Below are positions 14,401 to 26,303 of a DNA stretch of 64,000 bases, one piece after another. Within the stretch, counting starts at the first letter, position 1; each line of letters starts with the position of its first letter. This DNA comes from Lentinula raphanica (Eukaryota > Basidiomycota > Agaricomycetes > Agaricales > Omphalotaceae): positions 434,001-498,000 of the forward strand of contig JANVFP010000004.1 in NCBI GenBank assembly GCA_027919835.1. Reading direction: 5' to 3'. The position numbers and the translations under genes are program-made. Below the pieces are notes generated by a model. It saw only the letters and a program-made list of their open reading frames with translations. It had not been told where the DNA came from and made no database searches.

Positions 14401-15344
14401 TTTCTCAAGGATAGGGCTAGGTGGAAGGTTGAATCTAGATGGCCTGAGAAAACGAGCGCTCTTGGTGCTGTGAGAGCTCGTTTCAATCTGATGGTGAACT
14501 TTACGGTATCAGAGATTGTCCTGACGAATCCCACCGAACGTTCCTACGTCTTCTCAAGATTCCTGCGGATAGCCTGGGTAAGTTTCTCAATTTTTTCTCG
14601 CATCGATTCGTTGTATTCATGATCCTGCCTACATATAGAAATCTTACCAACGAAATAGTTTTAACACCTTAGTTGCCATCATGACTGGGCTTCAGAGTCC
14701 TTGGGTTTCGAAGGCAATGCGCAAATCAATGCACAAGCTCACTGTGTGGGATAATAGAATGTTGACCGATTTGAGGCTGTTCACCTCTCGGAAAGACAAC
14801 TTTAAACATATTCGCAGTGCTGTCGACGCTATCAATGACCTTAAGCCTCCTGAAGCGTCTGCACATGCTCCATCTGTAGGGAGTGCCACCGGGTCTGTGA
14901 TCGATCAAACACCGCCTGCTTGCATTCCATTCATGGGTAAGCTTATCGATTTAGGTTTTCAAGTATCCAAAATACACGTTTTCTCATCCATCATTCCTAG
15001 GCACTTACCTCTCCCAACTTCACCAGTACAACCAGCTCCCGCCACTTATAGACCCCACTGCTCCCAATGAAGTTGTCACGTACGACCCGGTTTCGTCCAA
15101 CCTCAGCTCACCTGCCCATCCGCATGTCTTTTCGACTCTAGCGTCCCTTCCATCGTCCATGCATTTGGAGCCCCTTATCAACGTACATCGACAGCGTTTG
15201 ATAGCTGCGGTCATCAAATCGCTGGTCGCCGGCCAACACCTCGCGAGTCGTGTGCAATTTCCCATTGATAAGAAGCTGTTCCACAAGTGTCTACGAATCC
15301 GTGGTCTCGATTCAGATACGTTGCAGAGAGCGTTGGGGCATTGA
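8491..15344 (+). CDS. Giant Ras guanine-nucleotide exchange factor (Lte1/Cdc25-like), about 2152 aa
   Basis: Exons 8491-8935, about 9020-9173, 9223-12013, 12091-12229, 12290-14577, 14639-14936 and 15001-15344 join in one frame (2152 codons). A RasGEF N-terminal module lies near residues 940-1080 (IERWLAQLTSDLDYDELLNF, LTYRTYVSALDLARLLMTRF), interrupted by a Ser-rich insert. The catalytic CDC25 domain occupies about 1835-2152 (DLAQHFAMIDRELF, FNTLVAIMTGLQSPWV, then a helix-rich end). Between and before them are very long Ser/Pro/Thr-rich, probably disordered tracts with many SP/TP sites. A conserved-looking block after the first intron (WAMELKRRYDTLYGVNVIV) has no name known to me. It would activate a Ras-family GTPase. 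Domain order and disorder suggest Lte1 (mitotic exit, Bud/Tem1 pathway) more than Cdc25, which usually has an SH3; that choice is inference. Confidence 0.85.
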
Positions 15345-16003
15345 ACCCTTCGTCATTGATGATGATCTTTTATGCCTCTCGTATACGCGTTTTCTCCGTA
15401 TCCAACTCCACGATGCTTTAGCCTGATTCATGCCACAGAACGAAGATTTCCCTTCATCTTGTCTTCATGCACCATCTTTATGTTTTCTTCATGTCAATGG
15501 CATTGTTTTTTCTTTGCAATATCTGTCAGCTTTTGTTCGATGCTTTCTGGTTTACAGTACATACTTCAATAGAGGAAATTATATACATGGCTGTCTTGTC
15601 TTGCTACGTGTACTAAGTATGTGATTCTGGAATGTGATGTTTGACAATCGGATGTCCAATGGCGACGACAAACTTTGCCCGACATGGAAATTATTCAATG
15701 AGTTCCGATGTACAGTGAGTCTAAATTTGAGGTACACTTTCGCCCATATATCTTTCTGTCTTCGTCTTCCTGTCACCAGCTTCAGAGGGCTCAGAGGCCA
15801 CAACGTGTCTGATTGAATTTGTTCGCGCACGAATTTTCGTGGCCACTCCCGTATATAGCACGTGCCGTCACACGAAACGCGTCTTTGACTCTTTCTTTCT
15901 TTCTCCTGTCATCTCGTTGGGCCGGGTCCCTTGGCTCCCCCCTCCCGCTTCCACAAAACACCCAAATCCCACTTACAGCTGATCAGAATCTCAAGCTGCT
16001 GCG
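15345..16003. other. Intergenic between RasGEF stop and ASF1 start
   Basis: Holds the RasGEF 3' region and the ASF1 promoter. Pyrimidine-rich runs at 15880-15910 precede the ASF1 start. No gene seen. Confidence 0.4.
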
Positions 16004-16772
16004 ATGTCTATCGTGACGATCCGAGTTAGTGCTCATTTTAACGCGTACAGGCTATTGTTCCTAACCTTTCTCGCAGAACGTGGAATTCCTCAACAACCCA
16101 GCGCGATTCACTGACCCTTACAGATTTCGCGTCACTTTCGAATGCTTATCACCTTTACCCGATGGTATCTCATGCCTTACTCTCAATAATCATGACTTAT
16201 AGCTTAGATTAGACCTGGAGTGGAAACTGATATACGTCTCTTGCCCCGAAAACGCCGCGCTTGATCAAGAGATAGATTCATGTCTTGTCGGACCAGTGCC
16301 ACAGGGCATAAACTCTTTCGAATTCCAATCACCTGCGCCAGATCCTAAACTCATACCAGAGCAAGACCTTCTCGGCGTTGCAGCCCTCATCCTCACCGGA
16401 AGTTACGCTGATCAAGAGTTTGTCAGGGTTGGATATTACCAGAATACAGAGTACGAGGGTGGTGAAGAAGAGCGGCTGAGTATGGAAGGCAAAAAAGTCA
16501 TGGTGGAGAGGCTGGTGAGGGATATTACCAAGAAACCGAGAGTGACGAGGTTTCAAATCAAATGGTGCGTGTTATGCATGTTGCTGTTGAGGAACGGATG
16601 CTCAGACATAACATGGTTTATCTATGGCAGGGATGTGGCTCCTCCTCAAACCTCAGGCGCGCTAGGTGCTGCAACCTCTGCAGCTGTCCCTTCTGCAGAT
16701 TCATACGGTGATGATGGACAGATGGATGTTGATACCCCCGACAAGTTGAATGGTCGAATACCGATATTGTGA
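16004..16772 (+). CDS. ASF1: Histone chaperone ASF1, 200 aa
   Basis: Exons 16004-16024, 16077-16164, 16213-16564 and 16631-16772 give 200 residues. The first exon has seven codons. The N-terminal core is clearly ASF1: NVEFLNNPARFTDPYRF, DLEWKLIYV, QGINSFEFQ, IPEQDLLGVAALILTGSYAD and FVRVGYYQNTEY. This immunoglobulin-like beta sandwich binds the H3-H4 dimer and hands it to CAF-1 or HIRA in nucleosome assembly. The terminal 45 residues are Ala/Ser/Asp-rich, like the acidic tails of fungal ASF1 but short. The last intron (GTGCGT...GGCAG) is inferred because retaining it adds a cysteine-rich insert that breaks the conserved helix end. Nuclear. Confidence 0.95.
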
Positions 16773-17030
16773 TTTACCTTGTTTGTCACAGTATGAAACA
16801 TCTTTGTGGGTTGTTCTCTTTAGCAGAATCTGAATGTCCTATCATCTTTTCAGTGAATTTTGTCCCTTCGCTCACTGTAATACCTACTACTATTTCCAAG
16901 CACGATACCTTGGTTTATTGCACTCTAGCATGGGTAAGAGAAAAAAGGCCTCATTTTATTCGAGAACTATAACTTCCAGTCACACGGAGACATAATCAAA
17001 CTCAGGCTGAGTTACCCAGCTTTCCCCTCT

Positions 17031-17540
17031 TCAGGATGTATGAACCAACTTCCCGTATTCGTAAGACTGAACCTTCGAACTACTACCATCTTCTTTCATC
17101 CCCTGAACCTCAGCATTGAACGTCTTACCATGCCAGAGAACCCAACCTGTGACCTCGTCTTGGAATCCAGGAATCCCCGTTGCCCGGAAGTCTATTCGAG
17201 TGTTTGTGGCCTCGTCCACGGTACCACCAAAGGTGCAACCTTCCTTCAAAACGACCTTAACGTTGAACGCCTGCATGAAGAAGCCCTGGACTTTATCTGC
17301 AGCGATCTTCTGAATTTGAGACTGAGTGCCACGGCTTAAAGGCCACCAACTCGATCCACCTTCCTGAATACCATGCAGCTGCGTGTATTCGAAAGTTGGC
17401 TGTGAATTGGAGCCAAAAAACTTCGGTTAAGGAGTCAGCGAGAGAATCCGAAAAGAGACGTAGCGGTTACTCACTCCGATGGGGGAAGCGTACACAATGG
17501 AGGCAAGCACAAAGATAAAAAGGACGATGTTGAAACGCAT
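17031..17540 (-). CDS. Small secreted protein (orphan), 151 aa
   Basis: Two exons, 17540-17475 and 17420-17031. Exon 1 is again exactly 66 nt and encodes only a signal peptide (MRFNIVLFIFVLASIVYASP), ending at a phase-0 GTGAGT intron. The mature part of about 130 residues has a Gly/Ser/Trp patch (GGSSWWPLSR), a likely helix (IQKIAADKVQGFFMQAF) and beta-like segments; only one cysteine is seen. No family is recognised. The architecture matches the genes at 4.2 and 26.3 kb. A probable 5' UTR intron (donor near 17633, acceptor near 17556) separates the start from a TATA-like ATAAAAG at about 17813-17819. Confidence 0.75.
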
Positions 17541-18330
17541 GATAGTTCGCGTTATCTTGAAACACTACGAGAAGAACTGCACGACCAGATAGTATCGACT
17601 TAGGGCACGACAGACGACGACAACTAGTAACTCACAATTGAGAAAACGAAGATGTAAGAACTTGACGCTTGAAAATGTGCTGTAATGCGCGTTGTAGAGC
17701 AAGGTGATTCGTAAGAGACGTGAAGATTTTCGACCAGCGAATCGTAAAGTTACAGTAGATGAGGCAAGGGTGACCGACCAGCAGTGTGGGGGCCGAGCGG
17801 CTGAGAGCCCCACTTTTATCCACTGAGGAATCGACTTAGGGTCAGTATAGGGTGCGAAGATCTGAGCTCACCGAAGGCCAAGTTCGTTGCCCGTAGGATC
17901 ATCCACTATGATTTTCATCCACCGGAAACCTCCAATCGCGATGGTATGTAGTCAAATGGCGAAAACATGAAACTCGAAGGAACGTCTTTAGTAGCTTTAG
18001 GTTCACTGCCTTGAACTTGAAGTGCCTTCTGAAGGCCTCCGCAGGCCTCCGCCTGTGCAAGCTCTAACATAGCCTTCCTCATTTTTTGCTCGAGTGTACA
18101 TGGAAGATATCGGTAGTAAATTTCAGCAACGCAACACCGCAATACTTGACAGCAACTCGTTGCAGTTTGAAAATTTGAAGCCTGATACATAGAGCAAATA
18201 TACAGACTTACAGGATACATGTAACCAAGAGTTTTGAGGTTACTCTTGTTATAATGTGCGGACCTATCTTAGTCACTCCTCATAAGTTATAACCTCATCT
18301 GAAAAAGCGAAATGTCCGAGTGACGAGTCT
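17541..18330. other. Intergenic upstream of secreted-protein gene
   Basis: Contains the likely 5' UTR, UTR intron and TATA-like element (17813-17819, minus strand) of the gene ending at 17031, and the 3' region of the next minus-strand gene. A 101-codon minus-strand frame at 17915-18220 has no recognisable features and was not called. Confidence 0.4.
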
Positions 18331-21257
18331 TCACAAAGGAACCATCTCTTTCCACGCCTTCTCCACTTCACGCTCGAACACCTTGAGAAGCTTTTTCATT
18401 CTCCGTATCTCGATGTCTTCCTCCGATTTCATCTCCTGTTCTTCCATTCCCCCACCGGACTCGGGGAAATCAGTGTTGTTCATGAATCTAGACGCAACCC
18501 AAGCTCGCTTGATCATCATTTCCAACGGGATAGAACTGAGACTACGCGTTCGGAGAAGGTCCTGTGTTCCATGTGTGCTCTTGATGTAGCTTTTATGCCT
18601 GTCGGGATAATACATCCAGAAAGGAAGGGGAGCTAAACGAAAGATCTGCGCATAGGAAGGCACGTAGGACATTGAAGGTGCTGATTTTGTGGTAGATGGA
18701 GAAATATAATGATGGTTCGAATTGTGAAAGCCGTGTTGAGAACTCAGATGTGGGTTTTGAGATAAGGATGAGGAAGCAGTGCTAGTTACGGAAGGTGAAG
18801 ATGAAGGTAGATGAGCACCATTTGGAACGCGGGATGACGAGATATTCAGGATACGTTCTATAATCTTTTCTGTTGGTTTCTTGACTCTCGTCGCTTTCCT
18901 TGTTTCGCTCTCTTGAGCAATCTCTGTTAAATTCTCCAGTTTTTTCGCCAAAATATTAGAAGACAAGAGTCGTCTGAATTGTCGTAGATCTCCTGCTCCA
19001 GTACCAAGAACCCAACGAGCCCAGATAGAGCCTCTACCGGCTCCTTGCTTCAGAGCGAGGCGCATGTCCTTCGTGACACATTGCAAAAGATGCATTACCA
19101 GAATCCGGTATGTACGGAGAGGAACGGGAAGTGGAGGAAGATGACACGCATATGGTGAAGTTGATTCTTCTGTCGTCATCGTCGCCGTCGTCTGCAAAGG
19201 TGTATCTGCCTCCCTTTGTACAGAACCTGATGCTGACAAAGGCTCTATGGACATATCACCTGCATCGAAACATCTCAGAACGACCATAGCTGCTGCATAG
19301 TCAGCTCCTCCGCACGAAGGAGACCGATTGAGAAACGTGAGTAGGGCGGTATTGAGAAGGAACTGAGATTGTGCAGTGCTTTTGCTATCCAGAGTATTAG
19401 CACGTCCTTGTTGTCGTGAAGTTTGAGTAGGGATGGAGGAAGAGTGGAATGGGGGAGTGAGGTGAGAGAAGTGGTATCGCATCATATCGCGAAAGAGTGC
19501 TCGAGGCGGAAGCACCGGAGAAATAGAGGCCTCTGGGTCGTCATCACAGGTAGCTTGCTCCTCAATGGGTTCAGCATCGACGATGTCGGACTCAATGGTA
19601 AGGTCAAAACCATATTCGTCCTCGATGACGTCCCTCGTTCGATTCGTGGCTTCAGGCGCCTCTGCGATAGTTGACGCACGGGCGGTAGGAGAAGAAGATG
19701 AAAAGCACCATTTGGGCCTACGAACTAGCAAATCCCATAAGGTGCGGTAAGTGAAGAAGTCGGGTCTGAACGATGGACTGTGAGATATAGCCTCTGCTTG
19801 CTTCGAATTCACTAGCACCGCCGAATCTTGAGTTGCCTGTGCGGCGTGAGCTCGACATAATGTGCCATAGAGGGTGAACACTTTTTCGAAAGCTCTTAGT
19901 TGCTCTTTCCTCTCTTGTTTTTTCTGTGTCTCTCGATCTATTTGAGGATGCTCAGAATGACCAGATATGTAATCCCAGATCTGGTCTATCTCCGAAGCAT
20001 CATCAATGGTCGACGGAGTGGAAGACATGTCGTGTTGCTCGTGCTGGGTAGATGGGTTGGGAACAGAGGCTTTGCGATAGCCATTCGCCCTGTCTGCTTG
20101 ATCCCTCATGAGGATATTGATCAGGCTCTTGTCGGTTGGAATACCGCGAGAGCTCATTATGCTAAGGACGAGATCGATAATATCTGTACCTTCATGAGCA
20201 GGAAAGGGAGATAAAGAGGCAAGAATAGTGTTGTATGGATGCGAGCGCGCAATAGCATGGACGTCCTGCGAGTCGGGACCTTTCGAATCCTCGCATCTCT
20301 CAACGAATTCGAGCGCCTCCTGTACTTTGCCTTGTCTGGTAAGGATTCCGGCAAGCAGGGAGACTATACTTTGCGGGATAGCATATCCCGATGAAGACGA
20401 TTCTTCTCTGCATCTGATGTATACCCAAACAACATGCTCCTTCAACGGATCTCCTACACCAAGGTCGGAGAGTGATTTGACTAGATCAAGTAGTAGACGG
20501 TCGGACGACGTGTGACGGAAGAGTGTAGCGAAGGTTGAGAGGATATCGTCTATCTCGGTTGCAGGAGCCGTAGAATCTTTCTCCGAAACAGCCAATGCTA
20601 TGCCTAGCATCATCGTTTCTGTTTTCAAACCCTCCCCGCCGTTTTTACGACTTGCAGGAATATAACCTTCCCCATTCCGCAAACGATTATACACGCTAGC
20701 AGCTTGTACGTAACATCTTTTGGCGATGAGCAACTGCACAAGCTGTTCGAGGAGTGCTGCACGGGAAGCATTGTCCCGATAGCGGCATAGATACTGCGGC
20801 GAGGATAGTCGTCGATGTATGAAGGAGTCTAGTTGTGAATTGGACGGCCGGGATGCGATGAAGCGTTCTACTGAGGACAAGAACGGGCGGTGACCACCTA
20901 AGTGACATGTAAGCTGCGTTTTGTCTGGGGAAGAGAGCCCATACTAGTGTTCCGTCCCTGGTCATTTCGTTCATCATTGCTACGCGAATGTATTCCGTGT
21001 CCTTTACCTCCTACCACCTCCTTCGTCAGATTTGAGCCTTTATTCACAGCTGTTCTTGTCAAATCAACAGTAGAGCGTTGGACCGTCACAGCAGCAGCTA
21101 TTTGTCTTCGTCAATGCTGGGAGTTTAATCAAAAGTCTGGTAACTCACCTGTATTCGCTATGCGCCTGCCAGGAGCGACATTGCTCCAACGATGAACGGC
21201 AGTAGTAATCCTCGCGCCGAGAACATTTTTCTGAAATCTTTGTAGAGTCAAAAGCAT
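18331..21257 (-). CDS. Probable mitochondrial helical-repeat (PPR-like) protein, 921 aa
   Basis: Exons 21257-21149, 21097-21008 and 20897-18331 join in frame (921 codons). The first exon encodes a classic mitochondrial presequence, rich in Arg/Leu/Ser and without acidic residues (MLLTLQRFQKNVLGARITT). The long third exon contains helix pairs typical of PPR or related repeats: LLEQLVQLLIAKRCYVQAAS, IPQSIVSLLAGILTRQGKVQ and PYNTILASLSPF, then FRPDFFTYRTLWDLL. Ser-rich linkers separate them. The small second exon was placed because GGAG/GTAAAG to CACTTAG/GTGG is the only pair I found that joins the frames. Fungal proteins of this kind usually act on mitochondrial mRNAs; that role is inference. 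Its start faces UBP6, 237 bp away. Confidence 0.65.
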
Positions 21258-21494
21258 CCAATGGCAGCTGATGCATAACAAGCGCGACTCATTGAACAAC
21301 GAGGATCGACGCAGTAAAAAGAGAGCAAAGACGGCGTGAGAATTTAGCAGGTCAAAATTTTGAAGATAGCAGTTGCGTCATTCCTCGTGACACGCGCTTA
21401 AGCGCCTGTCTCGTGACTGATGTACGCGTATTCCTCTCTGATCCCAGATCAAACTTTGCTTTTCCTTCGAAACTCTCTTTCTTCGTTCACCACT
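21258..21494. promoter_or_regulatory. Divergent promoter between PPR-like gene and UBP6
   Basis: Only 237 bp separate two outward-facing start codons, so the two genes must share or overlap promoter elements. No TATA box is evident. Confidence 0.5.
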
Positions 21495-24060
21495 ATGGCA
21501 CCTATCTCAGTAAACATTAAGCACTCAGGCAAAACATACCCCGTTCAGCTGGACACGTCCCTTCCTCCTGCTGTGTTCAAGGAAGCCGTGTACAATGCCA
21601 CCGGAATACCAGTCGATCGGATGAAAGTCATGGTCAAGGGTGGAATGTTGAAGGTATCGATTGATTCCTGTTTTCTACTTTTACGATCTACTATCTTTGG
21701 TCGCTCTATATACCCCTTGTACTCACTATCTTGCAGGATGACTCGAACTGGGCTAAGATTGGACCCAAAGCTGTATGCTATTCCGGTCTATCGCTGCCTC
21801 TGCCTCGATCTGACTTTCATGGCAACACAGGGTCAAACATTTATGGTTATCGGGACAGCGGGAGAGCTACCGAAAGCCCCAGAAAAACCGATCGTCTTTT
21901 TGGAAGGTGAATAATAACGCGTTTCTTTTGTGTTTCGGCCCTAACCTTTCACAGACATGGGCGATGAAGATCTCGCCGCTGCTTTGGAACGACCTGTTGG
22001 ACTACTCAAGTACGTATACCTACCAAAGCGGTCTACTTAGGCACTAATTTCGTGCTCGACATAGCTTGGGCAATACTTGTTATATGAATTCTACTGTTCA
22101 GGCACTCCGTGCCATTCCAGAGCTTCAGGTCGCATTAGGAGTGTGAGTGTGACCGTGTAGAGCCCGAGAATGTTGACTCACCTCTTCATACCACAACCTC
22201 CCTTGTGCATCTTTGTGCAGGCCATCACCAAATGCTCCTTCGTCGTCGTCCGCCCCAGACCTTAATGGTACTCTACCAAGACCACTGCGCGACCTTTACG
22301 CCTCCCTGTCACGCACGTCAGACGCGGTGAACCCTGCTCAATTCTTAAATGTACTTCGTCAAGTCAATCCGCAATTTGCTGAACGTGACCGGAGTGGAAA
22401 AGGCGCGATGATGGGTATGGGAGGCGGATATGCACAGCAGGGTTTGTTTCTCTACCGCACCTCTCAGTTGCAAGTTGTGATTTCACCTTTCGATCTAGAC
22501 GCGGAAGAGTGCTACTCTCAAGTCCTCAACTCTGTTCGCGACGTGGAAGTGCCAGACAGTCTGATACACCCAGGTGTAAATGGTAACGCTGGCGGTCACA
22601 GAAAAAAATTCATCGAACAATATATGATGGGTGAAATTAGAAGAGAGTATGTGATTATGCACTTCTGTCTTAGCGCGATAGACTGACTTCTATACCTAGA
22701 CTATCCTCCCCGGAAGCACCAGATGAGCCGCCAACCGTCAGTATCGAGAAGATTATGAAAATAGAGTGTAACATCAATGCACAAACCAACTATATGCACA
22801 GTGGAATAATGTCTGTAAGTCCCACTCTGATATGTAATGCCCTTCAATTCCGAATTCGTGTTCTCTTCTTTCAATCATTCTTGTTGTCGATGGCTAAGTG
22901 TCATGCACGTTTCAAGTTCCACCTATTTCTGAATGAATTCACTTGTGTCTTCAATTTCTCAATCTGCATGTCCTTCCTTAGGCCCTAACTTCTATGATCT
23001 CTAAAACATCGCCAACACTTGGTCGTGAGGCCCAATACACCCAATCATCCCGCATTACCCGTCTTCCAAGCTATCTCAATGTCCATATGGTTCGCTTCGC
23101 TTGGAAGGCAGACGTACAAAAGAAGGCTAAGATCATGGTAACCGTCTTCATCTGTCTTCACCATCCCATCGCAATCTCATTTACTCGTTCTCGCGCAGCG
23201 CAAAGTGAAATTCCCCACAACATATGACGCGGTAGACCTGACCAGTCCTGAGCTGAGGGAGAAACTTCTTCCTGCATCCAGACGACTGCAGGAGATCGAG
23301 AAAGAGAGGGCGGAGAGGAGAAAAGTGAGGAAAAGAACCAAAAACGTTCAGGCAGCTGCTACTGCCGGTAGCTCGTCTACAGTCGTACCACAAGACTCGA
23401 ACGCTGCTCCTGGCGAGGATGTTACCATGGCCAACGCTGATCCTGGGACTGTGGCAGGAGGTGCCTTGGAAGATGAAGAAATATACAGGGCTCGGGAAAA
23501 GAAAGAGCTCGAAGCACTCGTTCATCCTGACTTGCGGGCCGATGTGGGTGCGTCGACAACGGGTCTATACGAGCTTGTCGGTAAGTCATGATGAGTCAAT
23601 TCAATCCTTTGTTGCGCTTTGTGTCCGAGTTCAGTCGTTAAACTGACTTATTTCTCCAGCAATTATAACGCACAAGGGCGCTGCGGCTGATTCGGGTCAT
23701 TACATGGCCTTCGTCAAGAAAAGTGTATTCCATAGTCCCCCTCCGGTTCTGTTCACTGGCCCAACGGCGGACGACGCGGGAACGACCAATCCAGGAAGTG
23801 AACCAACAGGAGCAGCCACGGCGGATCTGAATGCCATGGACGCCGATGACACGAATGGTGCTCCGACGTCGTCCGCTGCAGCTACTGATAAGGGTAAACA
23901 GCCTGGCATAGACCCATACGCATACGAAGACGATGAGGATTGGTACAAGTTCGATGATGACAAAGTCTCGGTGTTTCCTAAGGAGAAGCTCAGCACGCTC
24001 GATGGCGGAGGAGAGGATTCAAGCGCCTATGTGTTGTTGTATAAGAGTAAAGAGATGTAA
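21495..24060 (+). CDS. UBP6: Proteasome-associated deubiquitinase UBP6/USP14, 608 aa
   Basis: Eleven exons (21495-21653, 21737-21772, 21831-21906, 21955-22009, 22065-22142, 22221-22441, 22499-22646, 22700-22814, 22982-23137, 23199-23580, 23660-24060) total 1827 nt. An N-terminal ubiquitin-like domain (residues 1-75, [18 protein letters not shown]) docks on the proteasome Rpn1 subunit. The USP catalytic domain follows with the Cys box LGNTCYMNS (Cys near 114, the human USP14 position), [13 protein letters not shown], and a His box DSGHYMAFV near 489. An insertion of about 60 residues rich in Ala/Gly/Thr/Asp separates the His box from the final [13 protein letters not shown] strand. It trims ubiquitin chains from proteasome-bound substrates. 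Start chosen at the UBL; an upstream in-frame ATG exists at 21420. Confidence 0.93.
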
Positions 24061-24869
24061 ATCCTATGGGTGAGGACTAGACTTCGCATCAGGTTTCCAC
24101 TGTCCACCAATGCAAAAATCGCTATCAAATGCTTCATACGTGCTTCTTTTAACTCCGATTGTCTATCTGAAGTTCCGACCTTGTGCTCCTCCATCGATGG
24201 TGATGATTCTCTATACATACCCCAATGTAGATTCGGATAATCAAAGGTGATCGACTGATGAAGCTGCATAACATCCTAGCAAGTTGCTACGGTGCTGAGC
24301 GAACGATACGAATTGATGTGTTTGTTGCAACCAGTGCGAATTCGTTCAAGGATCATTGGACATACAAACAGCCTCAAATACCAGCTCACTTGAGTCTTTT
24401 TCCAGCAACGGTTGTCAGTTTCCGTGACCTTTAATCAGATAAGTGCATCAAATCACTACGTATAACCAGGAGACTTAAGCCTTTCCTAGCCATTTGCTAG
24501 CTTTTCTAACTTTTCTCCTCGAATTATTCCCTCTCGGAAAATCGATGATCTACGTGTTGCAAAGTCTGTTCGTCAGCAATCAGCCGTGTACATGCATATA
24601 TCGCGCCTCACAGTGTCGTTACCCAATCGTGCTCTGCTTGGTACCTACCGGAAATGGCTGTGGTGAGCTGAAGAGTGTCAGGGGGCGCCGGGTTGGAGAG
24701 TCTCAGTGGAAAACGCTTGATTGACTCCCTTGTGAGACTGCTGGCTAGATCTCTGATTCTCTAGCAGAACCTTCCTTGGTCTACATCTATTTCTTCTGCT
24801 CGCGCACCTTCGCCGCAATCGACGTCGACTTCAATCAATCAACATACCAAAATCTCCCACTGCTGCAAC

Positions 24870-25151
24870 TTGACCAATGGGCCGCCAGTTGGAGGCGGGA
24901 TAAACATTTTCGTGAAGCCGGCGCCACCTATCGTCATAGAACGCTTCGAGGTCTGGGCATGGCAACACTTTGGGAAACCCGCGACTGTAGTTTTCGAAGC
25001 CGATGATTCAGAGAGTAGCAAGGGCGATGTCTACAAGCTGAAAGATCCTACGGCGGAGTGCACTTTCAACTATAGAACAAACGATGACCCTTGGGTTTAT
25101 CGTGATGCTGTGCTCCCTTGGCTTGGATCGCTTTCAACAGACCACAGCTGA
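24870..25151 (+). pseudogene. 5'-truncated copy of the secreted protein gene at 26.3 kb
   Basis: A 93-codon frame matches the C-terminal half of the downstream gene: ERFEVWAWQHFGKPATVVF against KRFEEWAWKHFKKHASVYF, then a GDVYKLKD/GDVYQLKN block and a CTFNY/LTFNY end. No signal peptide or matching first exon is found upstream, and the region before it corresponds to the promoter-distal part of the other unit. It is best read as a remnant that has kept its frame. A new, non-secreted protein starting at 24870 cannot be excluded; the retained frame is a point in its favour. Confidence 0.6.
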
Positions 25152-26136
25152 ACAAGTAGACATACCCCTTGCATCTCGATCTTCAATGTTCATTCGATGT
25201 CCAGTTGTTTTCCCCCTTACAACAGCTCTTACAACTCGCGTATGTAATATGTAGAAAATGTATACTTGTCTTTTGTGACTTTGTTTCAAAGTTTGTCTTT
25301 CCATATTTCTGAATCAAGTACGTTTGCGCTGGGACGATACATACTATCGATGTACATATTACAACCACTTGTGCAAATTCGTTTGAGCAATGTACGGACT
25401 TGTATGGGCCATTGGGGACAGTAGGGGACATACATAAAGCCTACATCTTATCTGAGTCTTTTTTTTTTTGAGCGACAGTTGTTTTCTGTGATCTTTGATC
25501 AGATAAGTGCATCGTACGACCGAGAGACTAAGCCTTTCCTAGCCTTTTGCTAACTAAATTTTCTGAGTTATCTCTTCGAATTGAGTATTCCCTAGTATTC
25601 CTTCTCGAAAATTTGGAGATCTACGTGCTGCAAAGCTTGCAAAGCCTGCTCGTCAGCAATCAATCGGGGACATGCATTCCCTGAGTGTCGTTGCCCCATC
25701 ATGCTATGGCCGCTGGTGAGCTGAAGTATGTCAGGGGGTACCCTAGAGGCTAGACTGATGCACCGCTGGGGATTTTCAACATCGCCCCTGTGTATCGGAG
25801 GAGGTAGCAGGCTGCAATAGGTAGTCTGAGGTAGTAGGCAGTACGACGGTCCTGGCTGAGGCACGAGGCAGTACGTCCTTCAACCGGAGGCATTGCAGAC
25901 TGATCTACCATATGGACTCTTGAATATGCCTGACGCGCTGAATTTCTCGATCGGTGGATTTTGGTGGATGAGAGTATCAAGGAATTGAACAAGTAATGTC
26001 ACTGTGAAAATGGAATGAATCAATGAATAGGCATTAACCTCGCAAGCAAGGTGACTAGATGAGTATAAAATTGCTCCTCACCCAAATGAGTCACGAAGTT
26101 AGGCAATTATCCGCAGATAAGAATCCTGGGATATAC

Positions 26137-26143
26137 TTATAAG
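26137..26143 (+). promoter_or_regulatory. TATA-like box of secreted protein gene
   Basis: TTATAAG lies 160 bp before the start codon at 26304 with a pyrimidine-rich leader between. Confidence 0.4.
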
Positions 26144-26303
26144 CCAGCGACAGCAGACATCCTCCCCCCAAAAAACTAGCTTTGTCTACGAGCTCTCCCA
26201 CGCCAGGAAACGAACATCCACTACTATCCACTATCTCATCTCTTTCCAAGTCTTCGACGCCTCATCCTCACGATACTACTATCACTACATCTTTTCACTT
26301 ACT

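Noticed and set aside
17915..18220. 101-codon minus-strand frame rich in Cys near its start
   Set aside because: No signal peptide, no plausible neighbours for splicing, and composition like random sequence.
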